The notes beneath the pieces were generated by a model. The model saw only the letters and a program-made list of their open reading frames with translations. It made no database searches and was not told where the DNA came from. Of a stretch of 32,401 bases of DNA, positions 14,354-23,407 are shown one piece after another; within the stretch, counting starts at the first letter, position 1; each line of letters starts with the position of its first letter. This DNA comes from an uncultured Prevotellaceae bacterium (lineage in GTDB: Bacteria; Bacteroidota; Bacteroidia; Bacteroidales; Bacteroidaceae). The DNA is taken from contig OMXS01000029.1 of NCBI GenBank assembly GCA_900315095.1, positions 1-32,401 on the forward strand, given 5' to 3'. A program made the position numbers and the translations under genes.

Positions 14354-16308
14354 CGGTTGACAAATTCAGTTATTCTGATGAATCCTTCGCGGACATACAG
14401 ATGCTCCGTTACCAGTTGAAGGGTTTCGAGGACCTTTCGCTACAACAAAAGAAGTTAATTTATTATCTTTCTGAAGCAACACTTTATGGTCGAGACATCA
14501 CTTTCGACCAGTTCGGAAAGTACAACCTTATAATAAGAAAGACGCTCGAGGCGATTCTCCTATCGTATAAAGACGACAGGGAATGTGAGCAATTCAAGGC
14601 CCTTGAGGTGTATCTCAAGAGGGTGTGGTTCTCTAACGGCGTCTATCATCACTACGGGTGCGAGAAGTTCGTGCCAGAGTTTTCCAAGAGTTTCTTCATC
14701 GAGGCATTAAAGGGGGCGGACAAGGCTCTGCTTCCTCTTGACCGTTTCGGTACGACAGAGGAGTTGTGCCAGACGCTCTGCCGTGTTATATTCGAACCTG
14801 ATGTGCTCCCAAAGAGAGTGAACAAGGCCGAGGGTGCCGATGTGGTGGCTTCTTCAGCATGCAATTTCTATGAGGGCGTAAGTCAGAAGGAAGTGGAAGA
14901 TTTCTATAATGGCATGAAGAACGAGAATGCTGATGACAAGGAGCCGGTATCTTATGGACTTAACTCGAAACTGGTAAAGCGTGACGGAAAACTCGTGGAA
15001 CTCGTGTGGAGCGAGAACGGCATGTATGCCGATGCCATAAAGCACATCACCTACTGGCTGGAAAAAGCAGCCGGCGTGGCTGAGAATGACAAGCAGCGGC
15101 AGTATATAGAGACGCTTGTAAAGTATTACCGAACGGGCGACTTGCGCCTCTTCAACGACTATTGCATACAATGGGTTGGCGAGCACGAGGCGCAGGTGGA
15201 CTTCGTAAACGGCTTCATCGAGGTTTATGGCGACCCTCTCGGCCTTAAAGGTTCGTGGGAGGGAATTGTTGAGTATAAGGATTTAGAGGCCACGAGGCGC
15301 ACCCAGACAATCAGCCAGAATGCACAATGGTTTGAAGACCATAGTCCTGTTGACCCGCGTTTCCGCAAACAGAAAGTGAAGGGCGTAACGGCGAATGTAA
15401 TTTGTGCAGCCATGCTAGGAGGCGACGAGTATCCATCTACAGCAATAGGCATCAATCTGCCTAATGCCGACTGGATAAGGGCAGAACATGGAAGCAAGAG
15501 CGTCACTATTGGCAACCTTACCGATGCATATAACAAGGCGGCTCGTGGCAGCGGATTCAAGGAGGAGTTCGTGGTCGATGCCGATACTATAGCCATGATA
15601 GAGAAATATGGAGATGTATGCGATGACCTTCATACAGACCTTCATGAATGCCTTGGTCATGGTAGTGGACAGTTGCTGCCTGGTGTTGACCCCGACGCTC
15701 TTAAGGCATACGGAAACACGATAGAGGAGGCGAGGGCAGACCTTTTTGCACTCTATTACATTGCTGATGAGAAACTTGTGGAACTGGGTCTCACGCCAAA
15801 CGAAGAAGCATACAAGAGCCAGTATTATACTTATATGATGAATGGCTTGATGACTCAACTTACAAGAATTAAGCCAGGCAACGATATCGAGGAGGCTCAC
15901 ATGCGCAACCGCGCTCTCATAGCACATTGGTGTTTTGAGAACGGCAACGCGATACAGATGGAGAAGAGAGACGGAAAGACATTCGTTAACATCAGCGACT
16001 ATAAAGAACTGAGGGTCCTTATCGCTCGGTTGCTTGCTGAGATACAACGCATTAAGAGCGAGGGCGACTTCGAGGCTGCAAAAACACTCGTGGAGAACTA
16101 TGCCGTCAAGGTTGACGCCGACCTTCACAAAGAGGTGCTCGAGAGATATGAACGGCTGCATCTTGCTCCATACAAGGGCTTCATAAATCCTGTAATGACA
16201 CCTGTTACTGACAGCAACGGCGAGATAACAGACATCAACGTCGACTACACAGAGGGGTATTCTGAGCAGATGCTTAGATATAGCAAACAATATGGTACAT
16301 TGGTTTAA
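14350..16308 (+). CDS. Dipeptidyl peptidase III-like zinc peptidase (M49)
   Basis: A 652-residue M49 metallopeptidase that releases N-terminal dipeptides from short peptides. The zinc site is HECLGH at 432-437, the same sequence as in the Bacteroides thetaiotaomicron enzyme, followed by EEARAD at 459-464, which supplies the third ligand (Glu460). Length fits DPP III. Unlike many Bacteroidetes homologues, no signal peptide is visible at this start (MTVDKFSYSDESF), so a cytosolic location is likely. The ATG at 14350 overlaps the HTH gene by 4 nt, which favours this start over any internal Met. Confidence 0.92.
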   Translation: MTVDKFSYSDESFADIQMLRYQLKGFEDLSLQQKKLIYYLSEATLYGRDITFDQFGKYNLIIRKTLEAILLSYKDDRECEQFKALEVYLKRVWFSNGVYHHYGCEKFVPEFSKSFFIEALKGADKALLPLDRFGTTEELCQTLCRVIFEPDVLPKRVNKAEGADVVASSACNFYEGVSQKEVEDFYNGMKNENADDKEPVSYGLNSKLVKRDGKLVELVWSENGMYADAIKHITYWLEKAAGVAENDKQRQYIETLVKYYRTGDLRLFNDYCIQWVGEHEAQVDFVNGFIEVYGDPLGLKGSWEGIVEYKDLEATRRTQTISQNAQWFEDHSPVDPRFRKQKVKGVTANVICAAMLGGDEYPSTAIGINLPNADWIRAEHGSKSVTIGNLTDAYNKAARGSGFKEEFVVDADTIAMIEKYGDVCDDLHTDLHECLGHGSGQLLPGVDPDALKAYGNTIEEARADLFALYYIADEKLVELGLTPNEEAYKSQYYTYMMNGLMTQLTRIKPGNDIEEAHMRNRALIAHWCFENGNAIQMEKRDGKTFVNISDYKELRVLIARLLAEIQRIKSEGDFEAAKTLVENYAVKVDADLHKEVLERYERLHLAPYKGFINPVMTPVTDSNGEITDINVDYTEGYSEQMLRYSKQYGTLV

Positions 16309-16320
16309 TGTCTTCAGAAT

Positions 16321-16935
16321 ATGGATACAGCAGAAAAACTGAGACAGATTAAGCAGTCGTTCAGGTTGAGAATGAACGGAAGCACCTCGCGCTCGATGAG
16401 GGAGAAAGGCGTGGATTATCACATCAACTGGGGCGTTTCCTTGCCCGACTTAAAGCTAATGGCAAAGGAATACGGAAAGGATTATGACCTTGCCATCGCT
16501 CTCTGGAAAGAGGACATCAGGGAGTGCAAGATTCTTGCCACGATGATAATGCCAGCCGAGCAGATTTTGCCCGAAGTGGCAGACATCTGGATGGAGCAGA
16601 CGCCTTCGCAAGAGATAGCCGAACAGGCGGCGTTCAATCTCTATCAGTATGCTCCGTTTGCATCTGAAAAAGCATTCCAATGGGTTTCTTCTGGCATGCC
16701 TTTATATCAGGTGTGCGGCTATCAGATTCTTGCTCGATTAATGTATCAAGGCAAAGAACCTAACGAACGTTCTGTCAATGAGTTGCTAGACCAGGTTCAA
16801 GCATCTGTACAAGACGAGAGCATAGCCGTTCGCCATGCTGCTATGACGTGCATTCAACGATATGCTGAACTTGGGGATGAACATCTGGAGAAGGCTGTCA
16901 AGGCGATGAAAGCAGTTGGTGTGGAACTCTATTGA
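16321..16935 (+). CDS. AlkD-like HEAT-repeat protein (putative DNA alkylation repair)
   Basis: 204 residues, all-helical with HEAT-like repeats. The segment IALWKEDIRECKILATMIM (near 58-76) matches the AlkD family pattern LW(K/D)xxxxExRxLA. AlkD homologues are DNA glycosylases removing N3/N7-alkylated purines. The other AlkD catalytic residues cannot be verified by eye, and the protein is somewhat shorter than Bacillus AlkD, so catalytic function is uncertain. Starts 12 nt after the DPP III stop and may be co-transcribed. Confidence 0.75.
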   Translation: MDTAEKLRQIKQSFRLRMNGSTSRSMREKGVDYHINWGVSLPDLKLMAKEYGKDYDLAIALWKEDIRECKILATMIMPAEQILPEVADIWMEQTPSQEIAEQAAFNLYQYAPFASEKAFQWVSSGMPLYQVCGYQILARLMYQGKEPNERSVNELLDQVQASVQDESIAVRHAAMTCIQRYAELGDEHLEKAVKAMKAVGVELY

Positions 16936-16958
16936 AAATATAAAATATTATTAAATGT

Positions 16959-16989
16959 TTTGCTGTTCATAATAATTGTTGTATTTTTG
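16959..16989 (+). promoter_or_regulatory. Promoter of the fur-purA-hisS operon (TTTG-N19-TATTTTTG)
   Basis: TTTG at 16959-16962, 19 nt, then TATTTTTG at 16982-16989: a perfect consensus match. Predicted start near 16996, 19 nt before the ATG at 17015. Confidence 0.75.
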
Positions 16990-17014
16990 CACATACAAAG
17001 TTTCTCTGTGTAAA

Positions 17015-17521
17015 ATGGACGATGTAAAAGTTGAGGTAAAACAGATTCTTACCCAATATCTTGAACAGAACAACATGCGCAAGACTGTCGAGCGATTTGC
17101 CGTGCTTGAAGCGGCATATAGTTTCGGCACATTCTTCACAATAGAGGAACTTAATGACATTCTTGAGCGTAAAAGTTTCCCCGTAAGCCGTGCTACCTTG
17201 TACAATTCGCTGAAGCTCTTCCAGATGCTTCAACTTGTGGTGTGCCATAGGCTTAACGATGGAACAAAGTATGAAGCCACATACATCCGTCACAGCAACT
17301 GCCATCAGATTTGCACCATGTGCGGGAAGGTGTCGGATGTGGATTCGCGCAAGATTGCAGAAACCGTCGAGAATACGAGGTTCAAGCGCTTCAGGCGCGA
17401 GAGCTTTTCACTTTATGTTTATGGCATTTGCAGTTCGTGCCAGGCAAAGATGACTCGTGAGCGTAACCGCAAGTCGAAAGAGAAAGTAGCGAACAAAAAA
17501 AACAAACATAATAAAAAGTAG
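17015..17521 (+). CDS. Fur-family metalloregulator
   Basis: 168 residues. The N-terminal winged helix includes MRKTVERFAVLEAAYSF and FPVSRATLYNSLKLF, the Fur recognition helix region. The dimerisation half carries structural-zinc cysteine pairs CTMC (100/103) and CSSC (139/142), with His93, Cys96 and His97 nearby; the usual HHHDH metal stretch is replaced by YIRHSNCHQIC. The C-terminus is a Lys/Asn-rich tail. Which metal or peroxide it senses cannot be told. The frame is open to a TTG at 16976, but that lies inside the promoter, so the ATG at 17015 is the start. Only 3 nt precede purA. Confidence 0.9.
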   Translation: MDDVKVEVKQILTQYLEQNNMRKTVERFAVLEAAYSFGTFFTIEELNDILERKSFPVSRATLYNSLKLFQMLQLVVCHRLNDGTKYEATYIRHSNCHQICTMCGKVSDVDSRKIAETVENTRFKRFRRESFSLYVYGICSSCQAKMTRERNRKSKEKVANKKNKHNKK

Positions 17522-17524
17522 AAA

Positions 17525-18799
17525 ATGAAATCAGGAAAAGTAGATGTCTTGCTGGGTCTCCAGTGGGGCGATGAGGGAAAAGGAAAGGTTGTTGATGTTC
17601 TTACGCCTAATTACGACGTGATAGCACGTTTCCAAGGTGGCCCTAATGCCGGTCATACTCTTGAGTTTAAGGGTGAGAAATATGTGCTTAGAAGCATCCC
17701 TTCTGGCATCTTCCAGGGTGGCAAGGTGAATATTATCGGTAACGGCGTTGTGCTTGCACCAGACCTTTTCATGCAAGAGGCAAAGGATTTGGAGAAGAGC
17801 GGACATGATCTCAGAAACCGTCTGCATATCTCAAAGAAGGCTCATCTCATTATGCCTACTCACCGCCTGCTCGATGCTGCTTACGAGAAGCAGAAAGGAA
17901 AAAGCAAGGTGGGAACAACCGGTAAGGGCATCGGCCCTACATATACCGATAAGGTAAGCCGTAACGGCCTTCGCGTTGGTGATATCTTTGACCACTTCGA
18001 GGAGAAATATGCCGCACATAAGGCTCGCCATGAGGAGATACTCAAGTCACTCAACTTTACCGACTATGACATTACCGAGGTGGAGAAGACTTGGATGGAA
18101 GGCATCGAATATATGAAGCAGTTCAATATCGTTGACTCTGAGTATGAAATAGACCAGATTCTCAGAAGCGGCAAGAGCATCCTATGCGAGGGCGCTCAAG
18201 GCACTATGCTCGATATTGACTTCGGAAGTTATCCATTCGTGACATCATCGAATACAGTTTGTGCTGGCGCTTGTACTGGTTTGGGCATAGGTCCTAACAA
18301 GATTGGCGAGGTGTTCGGTATAATGAAGGCATATTGCACTCGCGTGGGTGCTGGTCCGTTCCCTACAGAACTCTTTGACGAGACAGGTGCTAAGATTCGC
18401 GACCTCGGTCATGAGTATGGTGCTGTAACGGGACGTGAGCGCCGTTGTGGATGGATTGACCTCGTGGCGTTGAGATATGCTATTGCTGTAAATGGCGTCA
18501 CTCAGCTTATCATGATGAAGAGTGATGTGCTCGATGGTTTCGACACAATCAAGGCATGCGTGGCATACAAGCAGAATGGTGTTGAGATTGACCATTTCCC
18601 ATATAGCATCGAAGAGGGCATCGAACCTGTTTATAAGGAACTGCCAGGATGGAAGACCGATATGACTAAGTTCACATCAGAGGATGAGTTCCCTGTAGAG
18701 TTCAAGAATTATATCGATTTCCTCGAGGCAGAACTTGAGACTCCGATAAAGATTATTTCAATTGGTCCTGACCGTGACCAAACAATAGTTAGAAAATAA
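17525..18799 (+). CDS. purA: Adenylosuccinate synthetase
   Basis: 424-residue PurA, which makes adenylosuccinate from IMP, aspartate and GTP in AMP synthesis. The N-terminal [14 protein letters not shown] is the GTP-binding/catalytic loop with Asp16. [35 protein letters not shown] and the late motif [10 protein letters not shown] are all present. Length matches the family (~420-430). It follows the Fur gene by 3 nt and shares one base with hisS (TAATG), so all three are one transcript. Confidence 0.97.
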   Translation: MKSGKVDVLLGLQWGDEGKGKVVDVLTPNYDVIARFQGGPNAGHTLEFKGEKYVLRSIPSGIFQGGKVNIIGNGVVLAPDLFMQEAKDLEKSGHDLRNRLHISKKAHLIMPTHRLLDAAYEKQKGKSKVGTTGKGIGPTYTDKVSRNGLRVGDIFDHFEEKYAAHKARHEEILKSLNFTDYDITEVEKTWMEGIEYMKQFNIVDSEYEIDQILRSGKSILCEGAQGTMLDIDFGSYPFVTSSNTVCAGACTGLGIGPNKIGEVFGIMKAYCTRVGAGPFPTELFDETGAKIRDLGHEYGAVTGRERRCGWIDLVALRYAIAVNGVTQLIMMKSDVLDGFDTIKACVAYKQNGVEIDHFPYSIEEGIEPVYKELPGWKTDMTKFTSEDEFPVEFKNYIDFLEAELETPIKIISIGPDRDQTIVRK

Positions 18800-20160
18800 T
18801 GGCAAACAAACCTAACATTCCAAAAGGCACGCGCGACTTCTCTCCAACAGAGATGTCGAAGCGTAACTATATATTCAACACCATTAAAGAGGTATATGCA
18901 CTCTATGGCTTCCAGCAGATAGAGACTCCGGCTATGGAGACATTGCAGACGCTAATGGGCAAGTATGGAGAGGAGGGCGACAAACTGCTCTTCAAGGTGC
19001 TTAATAGCGGCGATTTCCTCAATAAGGTTTCTGATGACGAATTGCGTGAGAAGAATGCGCTTCATCTTGCATCACGTATTTGTGAAAAGGGATTGCGCTA
19101 CGACCTTACCGTTCCTTTTGCGCGCTATGTGGTGATGCATCGCGAGGAGCTCCAGATGCCTTTCAAACGCTATCAGATACAGCCGGTATGGCGTGCCGAT
19201 CGTCCTCAGAAGGGACGCTATCGTGAGTTCTACCAATGTGATGCCGATATCGTGGGTTCCGACTCCTTACTCAACGAGGTGGAACTGATGCAGATAGTTG
19301 ATACTGTATTCACTCGCTTTGGAGTTCGCGTTCAGATAAAGATAAACAATCGCAAGATACTCTCTGGTATTGCTGAGGTGATTGGCGAGGCAGATAAAAT
19401 AGTCGACATTACTGTTGCGATTGACAAACTTGACAAGATAGGCCTTGAGGCTGTAAACGAGGAACTTGCCAACGATGGCATAAGTCCTGAGGCAATAGAG
19501 AAACTGCAACCGATAATAACGCTTAGCGGCTCTAATGATGACAAGCTAAAGGTCATCAGCGAGGTGCTTGCTGCCTCGGAAGTGGGCATGAAGGGTGTTG
19601 AGGAGACTCGATTTATTCTCGACACTTTGACCAAGTGTGGATTGAACAACGAGATGCAACTTGACCTTACTCTTGCCCGTGGCCTTAACTATTACACGGG
19701 TGCCATTTTCGAGGTTAAGGCTCTTGATGTGCAGATAGGAAGCATTACAGGCGGAGGGCGTTATGATAACCTTACAGGTATCTTCGGCATGCCAGGACTT
19801 AGCGGCGTGGGTATCTCGTTTGGCGCCGACCGCATTTTTGACGTGCTTAACCAGCTTGACCTTTATCCCAAGGAGGCAGTTGATGCTACACGGCTTCTCT
19901 TCATCAACTTCGGCGAGAAGGAGATGGAGTATTGTCTTCCAATAGCGTCAAAGGCTCGCAAGGCGGGCATCGCAACCGAGATATATCCTGATGCTGTGAA
20001 GATGAAGAAACAGATGAGCTATGCCAATGCCAAGAACATTCCGTTTGTTGCCATCGCTGGCGAGAACGAGATTGCCGAGGGTAAGGTGATGCTCAAGGAT
20101 ATGGTGAAGGGCGAGCAGAGGCTTGTAAGTGCCGATGAACTCATAGAGGCTCTTGCCTAA
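18799..20160 (+). CDS. hisS: Histidyl-tRNA synthetase
   Basis: 453-residue class II aminoacyl-tRNA synthetase charging tRNA-His. Class II motif 1 lies near the N-terminus ([18 protein letters not shown]), motif 2 is [13 protein letters not shown], and motif 3 is in [16 protein letters not shown]. The histidine-binding boxes [12 protein letters not shown] and [13 protein letters not shown] are intact. A C-terminal anticodon-binding domain (~360-450) follows. ATG overlaps the purA stop by one base. Confidence 0.97.
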   Translation: MANKPNIPKGTRDFSPTEMSKRNYIFNTIKEVYALYGFQQIETPAMETLQTLMGKYGEEGDKLLFKVLNSGDFLNKVSDDELREKNALHLASRICEKGLRYDLTVPFARYVVMHREELQMPFKRYQIQPVWRADRPQKGRYREFYQCDADIVGSDSLLNEVELMQIVDTVFTRFGVRVQIKINNRKILSGIAEVIGEADKIVDITVAIDKLDKIGLEAVNEELANDGISPEAIEKLQPIITLSGSNDDKLKVISEVLAASEVGMKGVEETRFILDTLTKCGLNNEMQLDLTLARGLNYYTGAIFEVKALDVQIGSITGGGRYDNLTGIFGMPGLSGVGISFGADRIFDVLNQLDLYPKEAVDATRLLFINFGEKEMEYCLPIASKARKAGIATEIYPDAVKMKKQMSYANAKNIPFVAIAGENEIAEGKVMLKDMVKGEQRLVSADELIEALA

Positions 20161-20199
20161 GAACAAAACAAACTACTTAAAAAACTAATTCTGCTACTT

Positions 20200-21195
20200 A
20201 TGAAATACTTTAAATCTGCCGTGCTGCTATTGGCGGCATTGTTCGTACTATCCGCATTCAACAAGGACAAGCGGATAACTATATTCATGGTTGGCGATAG
20301 CACAATGGCCAACAAAGACATCTCTGGAGGAAAGGTTGAAAGAGGGTGGGGCATGATGCTCTGCAACTACTTTTCTGACGATGTTGTTGTGGACAATCAT
20401 GCCAAGAACGGCAGGTCGAGCAAGAGTTTCATTGATGAAGGCCGTTGGGACAAGGTACTCGAGAAAATCACTCCTGGCGACTATGTTTTCATCCAGTTCG
20501 GGCATAACGATGAAAAGGATGCTCCTGCGCGTCATACAGAACCTGGTACCACCTTTGACGCTAACTTGCGTAAATATGTCATAGAGACTAGGGAAAAAGG
20601 TGGAATCCCCGTGCTCTTTAATGCTGTGGCAAGAAGGAAGTTCTATCGTGAAGGTGACGATAGCGTGGATGATGAATCGCTCAGAGACACGAAGTATGCT
20701 GACGAGAAGATAAATAGTGACACCTTGATTGATACTCACGGACTTTACCTGCTCTCTCCGCTTAACGTGGCCAAAGAACTGAACGTTTCTTTTGTTGATG
20801 CCAATAAGATTACTCGTGAACTTGAACAAAGCATGGGACCTATAGAGTCGAGAAAACTGCACATGTGGTTCCGTCCTGGCGAAGAGCCGAGCGTGCCTGA
20901 AGGAAGACAAGACAACACGCACTATAACATATATGGTGCCAATCTTGTTGCTTCACTTCTTGTTGATGAAATTGCCCGACAAGTGCCAGCTCTGAAAAAG
21001 TATGTACGTCATTATGACAGTAGTGTGGCGTCTAACGGTATGGGATTGTATTTCTCTCCACAAGAGGCAGTAGACAAGGCTCCTCTTCACAAGAAAACAA
21101 CAATACTCATTAACGAAGGTACATGGAAGAAGCCGTCTGTGCCCAAAGGCAAGAAAATAAAGTTCGTGAGGCGCAAGGGTGCTCGTTGGGAGTGA
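20200..21195 (+). CDS. SGNH-hydrolase esterase, rhamnogalacturonan acetylesterase-like (CE12)
   Basis: 331 residues, exported by a signal peptide (MKYFKSAVLLLAALFVLSA). The SGNH blocks are complete: VGDSTM with nucleophile Ser34, NHAKNGRSS with Gly71, QFGHNDEKD with Asn103, and QDNTHYN with Asp238 and His241. This pattern is that of CE12 rhamnogalacturonan acetylesterases, which deacetylate pectin. After the SGNH domain ends (~270), a ~60-residue tail (GLYFSPQEAVDKAP then TTILINEGTWKKP) resembles the first beta-helix turns of a CE8 pectin methylesterase but stops there. No polysaccharide utilisation genes (SusC/D) adjoin it. 39 nt after hisS; promoter not seen. Confidence 0.87.
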   Translation: MKYFKSAVLLLAALFVLSAFNKDKRITIFMVGDSTMANKDISGGKVERGWGMMLCNYFSDDVVVDNHAKNGRSSKSFIDEGRWDKVLEKITPGDYVFIQFGHNDEKDAPARHTEPGTTFDANLRKYVIETREKGGIPVLFNAVARRKFYREGDDSVDDESLRDTKYADEKINSDTLIDTHGLYLLSPLNVAKELNVSFVDANKITRELEQSMGPIESRKLHMWFRPGEEPSVPEGRQDNTHYNIYGANLVASLLVDEIARQVPALKKYVRHYDSSVASNGMGLYFSPQEAVDKAPLHKKTTILINEGTWKKPSVPKGKKIKFVRRKGARWE

Positions 21196-21251
21196 TACTT
21201 TTCTTTGCCTGTTTTTATTTGTCATATTATTGCCTTTGTAAGGATATACAT

Positions 21252-21286
21252 CTGAGCATGTCAGGAAGCACTTCTGACATGCTCAG
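21252..21286 (+). terminator. 13-bp hairpin after the esterase gene
   Basis: CTGAGCATGTCAG (21252-21264) pairs perfectly with CTGACATGCTCAG (21274-21286) over a 9-nt loop, 57 nt past the stop codon. No T-run follows (TTATATATAA), so termination is likely but not certain. The rest of 21196-21519 holds only the rubrerythrin promoter and leader. Confidence 0.5.
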
Positions 21287-21436
21287 TTATATATAAATGA
21301 GGTGGTCAGAAGACACAAGTGAGAGAGTGATTAGCCGTTAATAACTCCTTCAAAAGATACAAGTGGCAGAACAGCATGTTAAATCTAATATAATTGCCTA
21401 ATCATTTCGTTACTACTTCATAAAAAATGTAAATCA

Positions 21437-21468
21437 TTTGGTGGAATAACTTTTAATATTTATATTTG
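21437..21468 (+). promoter_or_regulatory. Promoter of the rubrerythrin gene (TTTG-N20-TATATTTG)
   Basis: TTTG at 21437-21440, 20 nt, TATATTTG at 21461-21468. Predicted start near 21475, leaving a ~45-nt leader before the ATG at 21520. Confidence 0.72.
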
Positions 21469-21519
21469 CAGAAACATATTTGGATTTGCAACTAATTATT
21501 AATCTTAAACAAAATCATT

Positions 21520-22074
21520 ATGAAGAAAAAGTTTATTTGCACCGTTTGTGGATATGTTCACGAAGGTCCGGAACCACCAGAGAAGTGCCCTGTATGTAAA
21601 GTGCCAGCCAGCAGGTTTAAGGAACTCGTAGAAGACGACGAAGAGTCTTTCGCAACCGTTCATGAACTCGGAGCTGCCCGCAAGGAAGGTGCTGACGAGG
21701 AAATGATAAAGGACTTGAAGAACCATTTCGATGGAGAGTGTGGTGAAGTGGGTATGTATCTTGCTATGAGCCGTCAGGCTGATCGCGAAGGCTACCCAGA
21801 GATTGCTGAGGCTTTCAAGCGCTATGCTTTTGAGGAGGCTGAGCATGCAAGCAAGTTCGCAGAACTCCTTGGCGATGTGCTGAAAGATACTAAGAGCAAC
21901 CTCGAGGCTCGCATAGCAGCAGAACGTGGTGCTTGTGAGGACAAGTTCCGTATTGCACGCAACGCTAAGGCTGCAGGCATGGATGCCACTCACGATACCG
22001 TTCATGAAATGGCAAAGGATGAGGCTCGCCATTGTGCAGGCTTCCAAGGCCTCTATAAGCGTTTCTTTAAGTAA
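21520..22074 (+). CDS. Reverse rubrerythrin (N-terminal rubredoxin domain)
   Basis: 184 residues. A rubredoxin-like Fe(SCys)4 domain comes first, with Cys7/Cys10 (CTVC) and Cys23/Cys26 (CPVC). The four-helix ferritin-like diiron domain follows at about 62-184, with ligand motifs GECGE, EEAEH (Glu105-His109) and KDEARH (Glu168, His171). Classical rubrerythrins carry these domains in the opposite order, so this is the 'reverse' type. These proteins reduce hydrogen peroxide (and in clostridia oxygen) in anaerobes. Cytosolic, with its own promoter. Electron donor genes are not adjacent. Confidence 0.93.
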   Translation: MKKKFICTVCGYVHEGPEPPEKCPVCKVPASRFKELVEDDEESFATVHELGAARKEGADEEMIKDLKNHFDGECGEVGMYLAMSRQADREGYPEIAEAFKRYAFEEAEHASKFAELLGDVLKDTKSNLEARIAAERGACEDKFRIARNAKAAGMDATHDTVHEMAKDEARHCAGFQGLYKRFFK

Positions 22075-22100
22075 TTGTGAGCTTTGAACAACTAGAATTT

Positions 22101-22137
22101 TCATGTAGGGGCATAGTTATCTATGCCCTTAACATGA
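22101..22137. repeat. Palindromic element related to the GTAGGGGC repeats
   Basis: TCATGT-A-GGGGCATAG-TTAT-CTATGCCC-TTA-ACATGA forms a long hairpin 27 nt past the rubrerythrin stop. It keeps the GTAGGGGC edge of the 26-nt repeats but has a different core (CATAG/CTATG). It might also terminate the rubrerythrin transcript, though no T-run follows. Confidence 0.65.
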
Positions 22138-22178
22138 TTTTATAGGCATATAGTAAATAATGTAATAACACCTCAAAT

Positions 22179-22613
22179 ATGAATATAGGCGACAGGCTGG
22201 AGAGTCTTCTTGAGAGACAATATTGGGTAGTTGACATGCTTCCAAAGCAGGTTCCTGCTGATAGTGAAGGGCAGTACTTCAAGATTGAGCAGTATTATCT
22301 TGAGTCTCCAAGAAAAGAAATCATATGCGAGAAATACACTAACATTTTGATAAAGTTGAACTGCTACTACGATTTTGATATTCTATTTGATGAAAAGTGG
22401 CAAAATAATCCCACTCCTCATTTTCTTGCAGAATGTGTATCACGTTGTTTTAGCTCTAGCCGTCCTCTGTTTGTCTTACTCGATTCTTCTGATGCGTTGC
22501 TCGGCCTTGACGGCGATGACACAACCATGACTATTTATAACCCAAATGAAAACCTCCTTGAGTTAGTTGGCGCTTTGGCATCTTCAGAAGGATTGTTTTT
22601 ATGGAAACCTTAA
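22179..22613 (+). CDS. Hypothetical protein of unknown function
   Basis: 144 residues, no signal peptide and no membrane segment. Notable stretches are MNIGDRLESLLERQYWVVDMLPKQ at the start (about the first 24 residues), a Tyr/Asp-rich middle (LNCYYDFDILFDEKW), and MTIYNPNENLLELVGALASSEGLFLWKP at the end. No known motif recognised. The length, a compact acidic composition and a 38-nt gap to the thioesterase gene support a real gene, probably co-transcribed with it. Confidence 0.7.
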   Translation: MNIGDRLESLLERQYWVVDMLPKQVPADSEGQYFKIEQYYLESPRKEIICEKYTNILIKLNCYYDFDILFDEKWQNNPTPHFLAECVSRCFSSSRPLFVLLDSSDALLGLDGDDTTMTIYNPNENLLELVGALASSEGLFLWKP

Positions 22614-22651
22614 ATATAAATCGTGAAATTGAAAAATAGTAAAATCCAACC

Positions 22652-23353
22652 ATGTATAGTTTAAAGTATAAAGTAACTACAAGTACCTGTGATAGCGAGG
22701 GGCGACTGAAACTATATTCCGCGCTCCAGATGATGCAGGACTGCTCGGAGATGTGGATAGATAGTGAACCTGGCGTAAAAGAGTATTTTGCCGCACAGAA
22801 CATGGCCCAATTGCTTGCATCGCGTCAAGTGGAGATTGTTCGTGTACCTGAATATAAGGAGGAACTTACGGTCACCACTTCGGTATATGGAATGAAACCC
22901 ATGTTCGGATTCCGTAACACATACATCTATGACGCGGAGGGCAAGCCTTGCTATAAGACATGGAGCATGGGAGCCTTTGTTGATAAAGCCAACGGAAAAC
23001 TAAAGCGTGTGGATGATGCTACTATTGCATCGATGACATTAGAGCCTCAGTTGGAAATGAACTATGGCGACCGTCGAATCATTCTTCCACGAGAGGGTGG
23101 GGAAACACAAGAACCATACAAGGTGCTTCGTGCAGACATCGACTATAATAAACACATGAATAATGCCAACTATGTACGCATAGCAATGGAACTGCTTCCT
23201 GAAGACTTCGAAGTTAAGGGCATGAGGGTGGAGTATCGTGTGGCTGCAAAATTGGGAGATGTGCTTAATCCTATAGTATATCGTGTCGACGACAAGATTA
23301 TTGTCGCTCTTATGGTTGAAAACGAGGTAAGTGCAATAATAGAGTTCGAGTGA
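22652..23353 (+). CDS. Acyl-ACP thioesterase (FatA-like)
   Basis: 233 residues forming a double hotdog fold. It would release fatty acids from acyl carrier protein in the cytosol. The C-terminal hotdog carries DIDYNKHMNNANYV (162-175 region) with the Asn166/His168 pattern (N-x-H-x-N-N) of FatA/FatB-type enzymes. The N-terminal hotdog starts YKVTTSTCDSEGRL with the LQMMQDCSEMW helix. Length fits bacterial family members. The neighbouring hypothetical gene upstream is likely in the same transcript. Confidence 0.88.
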   Translation: MYSLKYKVTTSTCDSEGRLKLYSALQMMQDCSEMWIDSEPGVKEYFAAQNMAQLLASRQVEIVRVPEYKEELTVTTSVYGMKPMFGFRNTYIYDAEGKPCYKTWSMGAFVDKANGKLKRVDDATIASMTLEPQLEMNYGDRRIILPREGGETQEPYKVLRADIDYNKHMNNANYVRIAMELLPEDFEVKGMRVEYRVAAKLGDVLNPIVYRVDDKIIVALMVENEVSAIIEFE

Positions 23354-23407
23354 CAATACACTTGGTATTACGTGTACCGACTACGAATTACAAGAAAAAT
23401 GTTATTA

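Noticed and set aside
15415-16422. 335-codon minus-strand open frame opposite the DPP III-like gene
   Set aside because: Shadow of the M49 coding sequence; Cys/His-rich noise with no domain.
23354-23407. Terminator between the thioesterase and AraC genes
   Set aside because: Only a 5-6 bp imperfect stem (TACAC/GTGTA) with no T-run; too weak to call.
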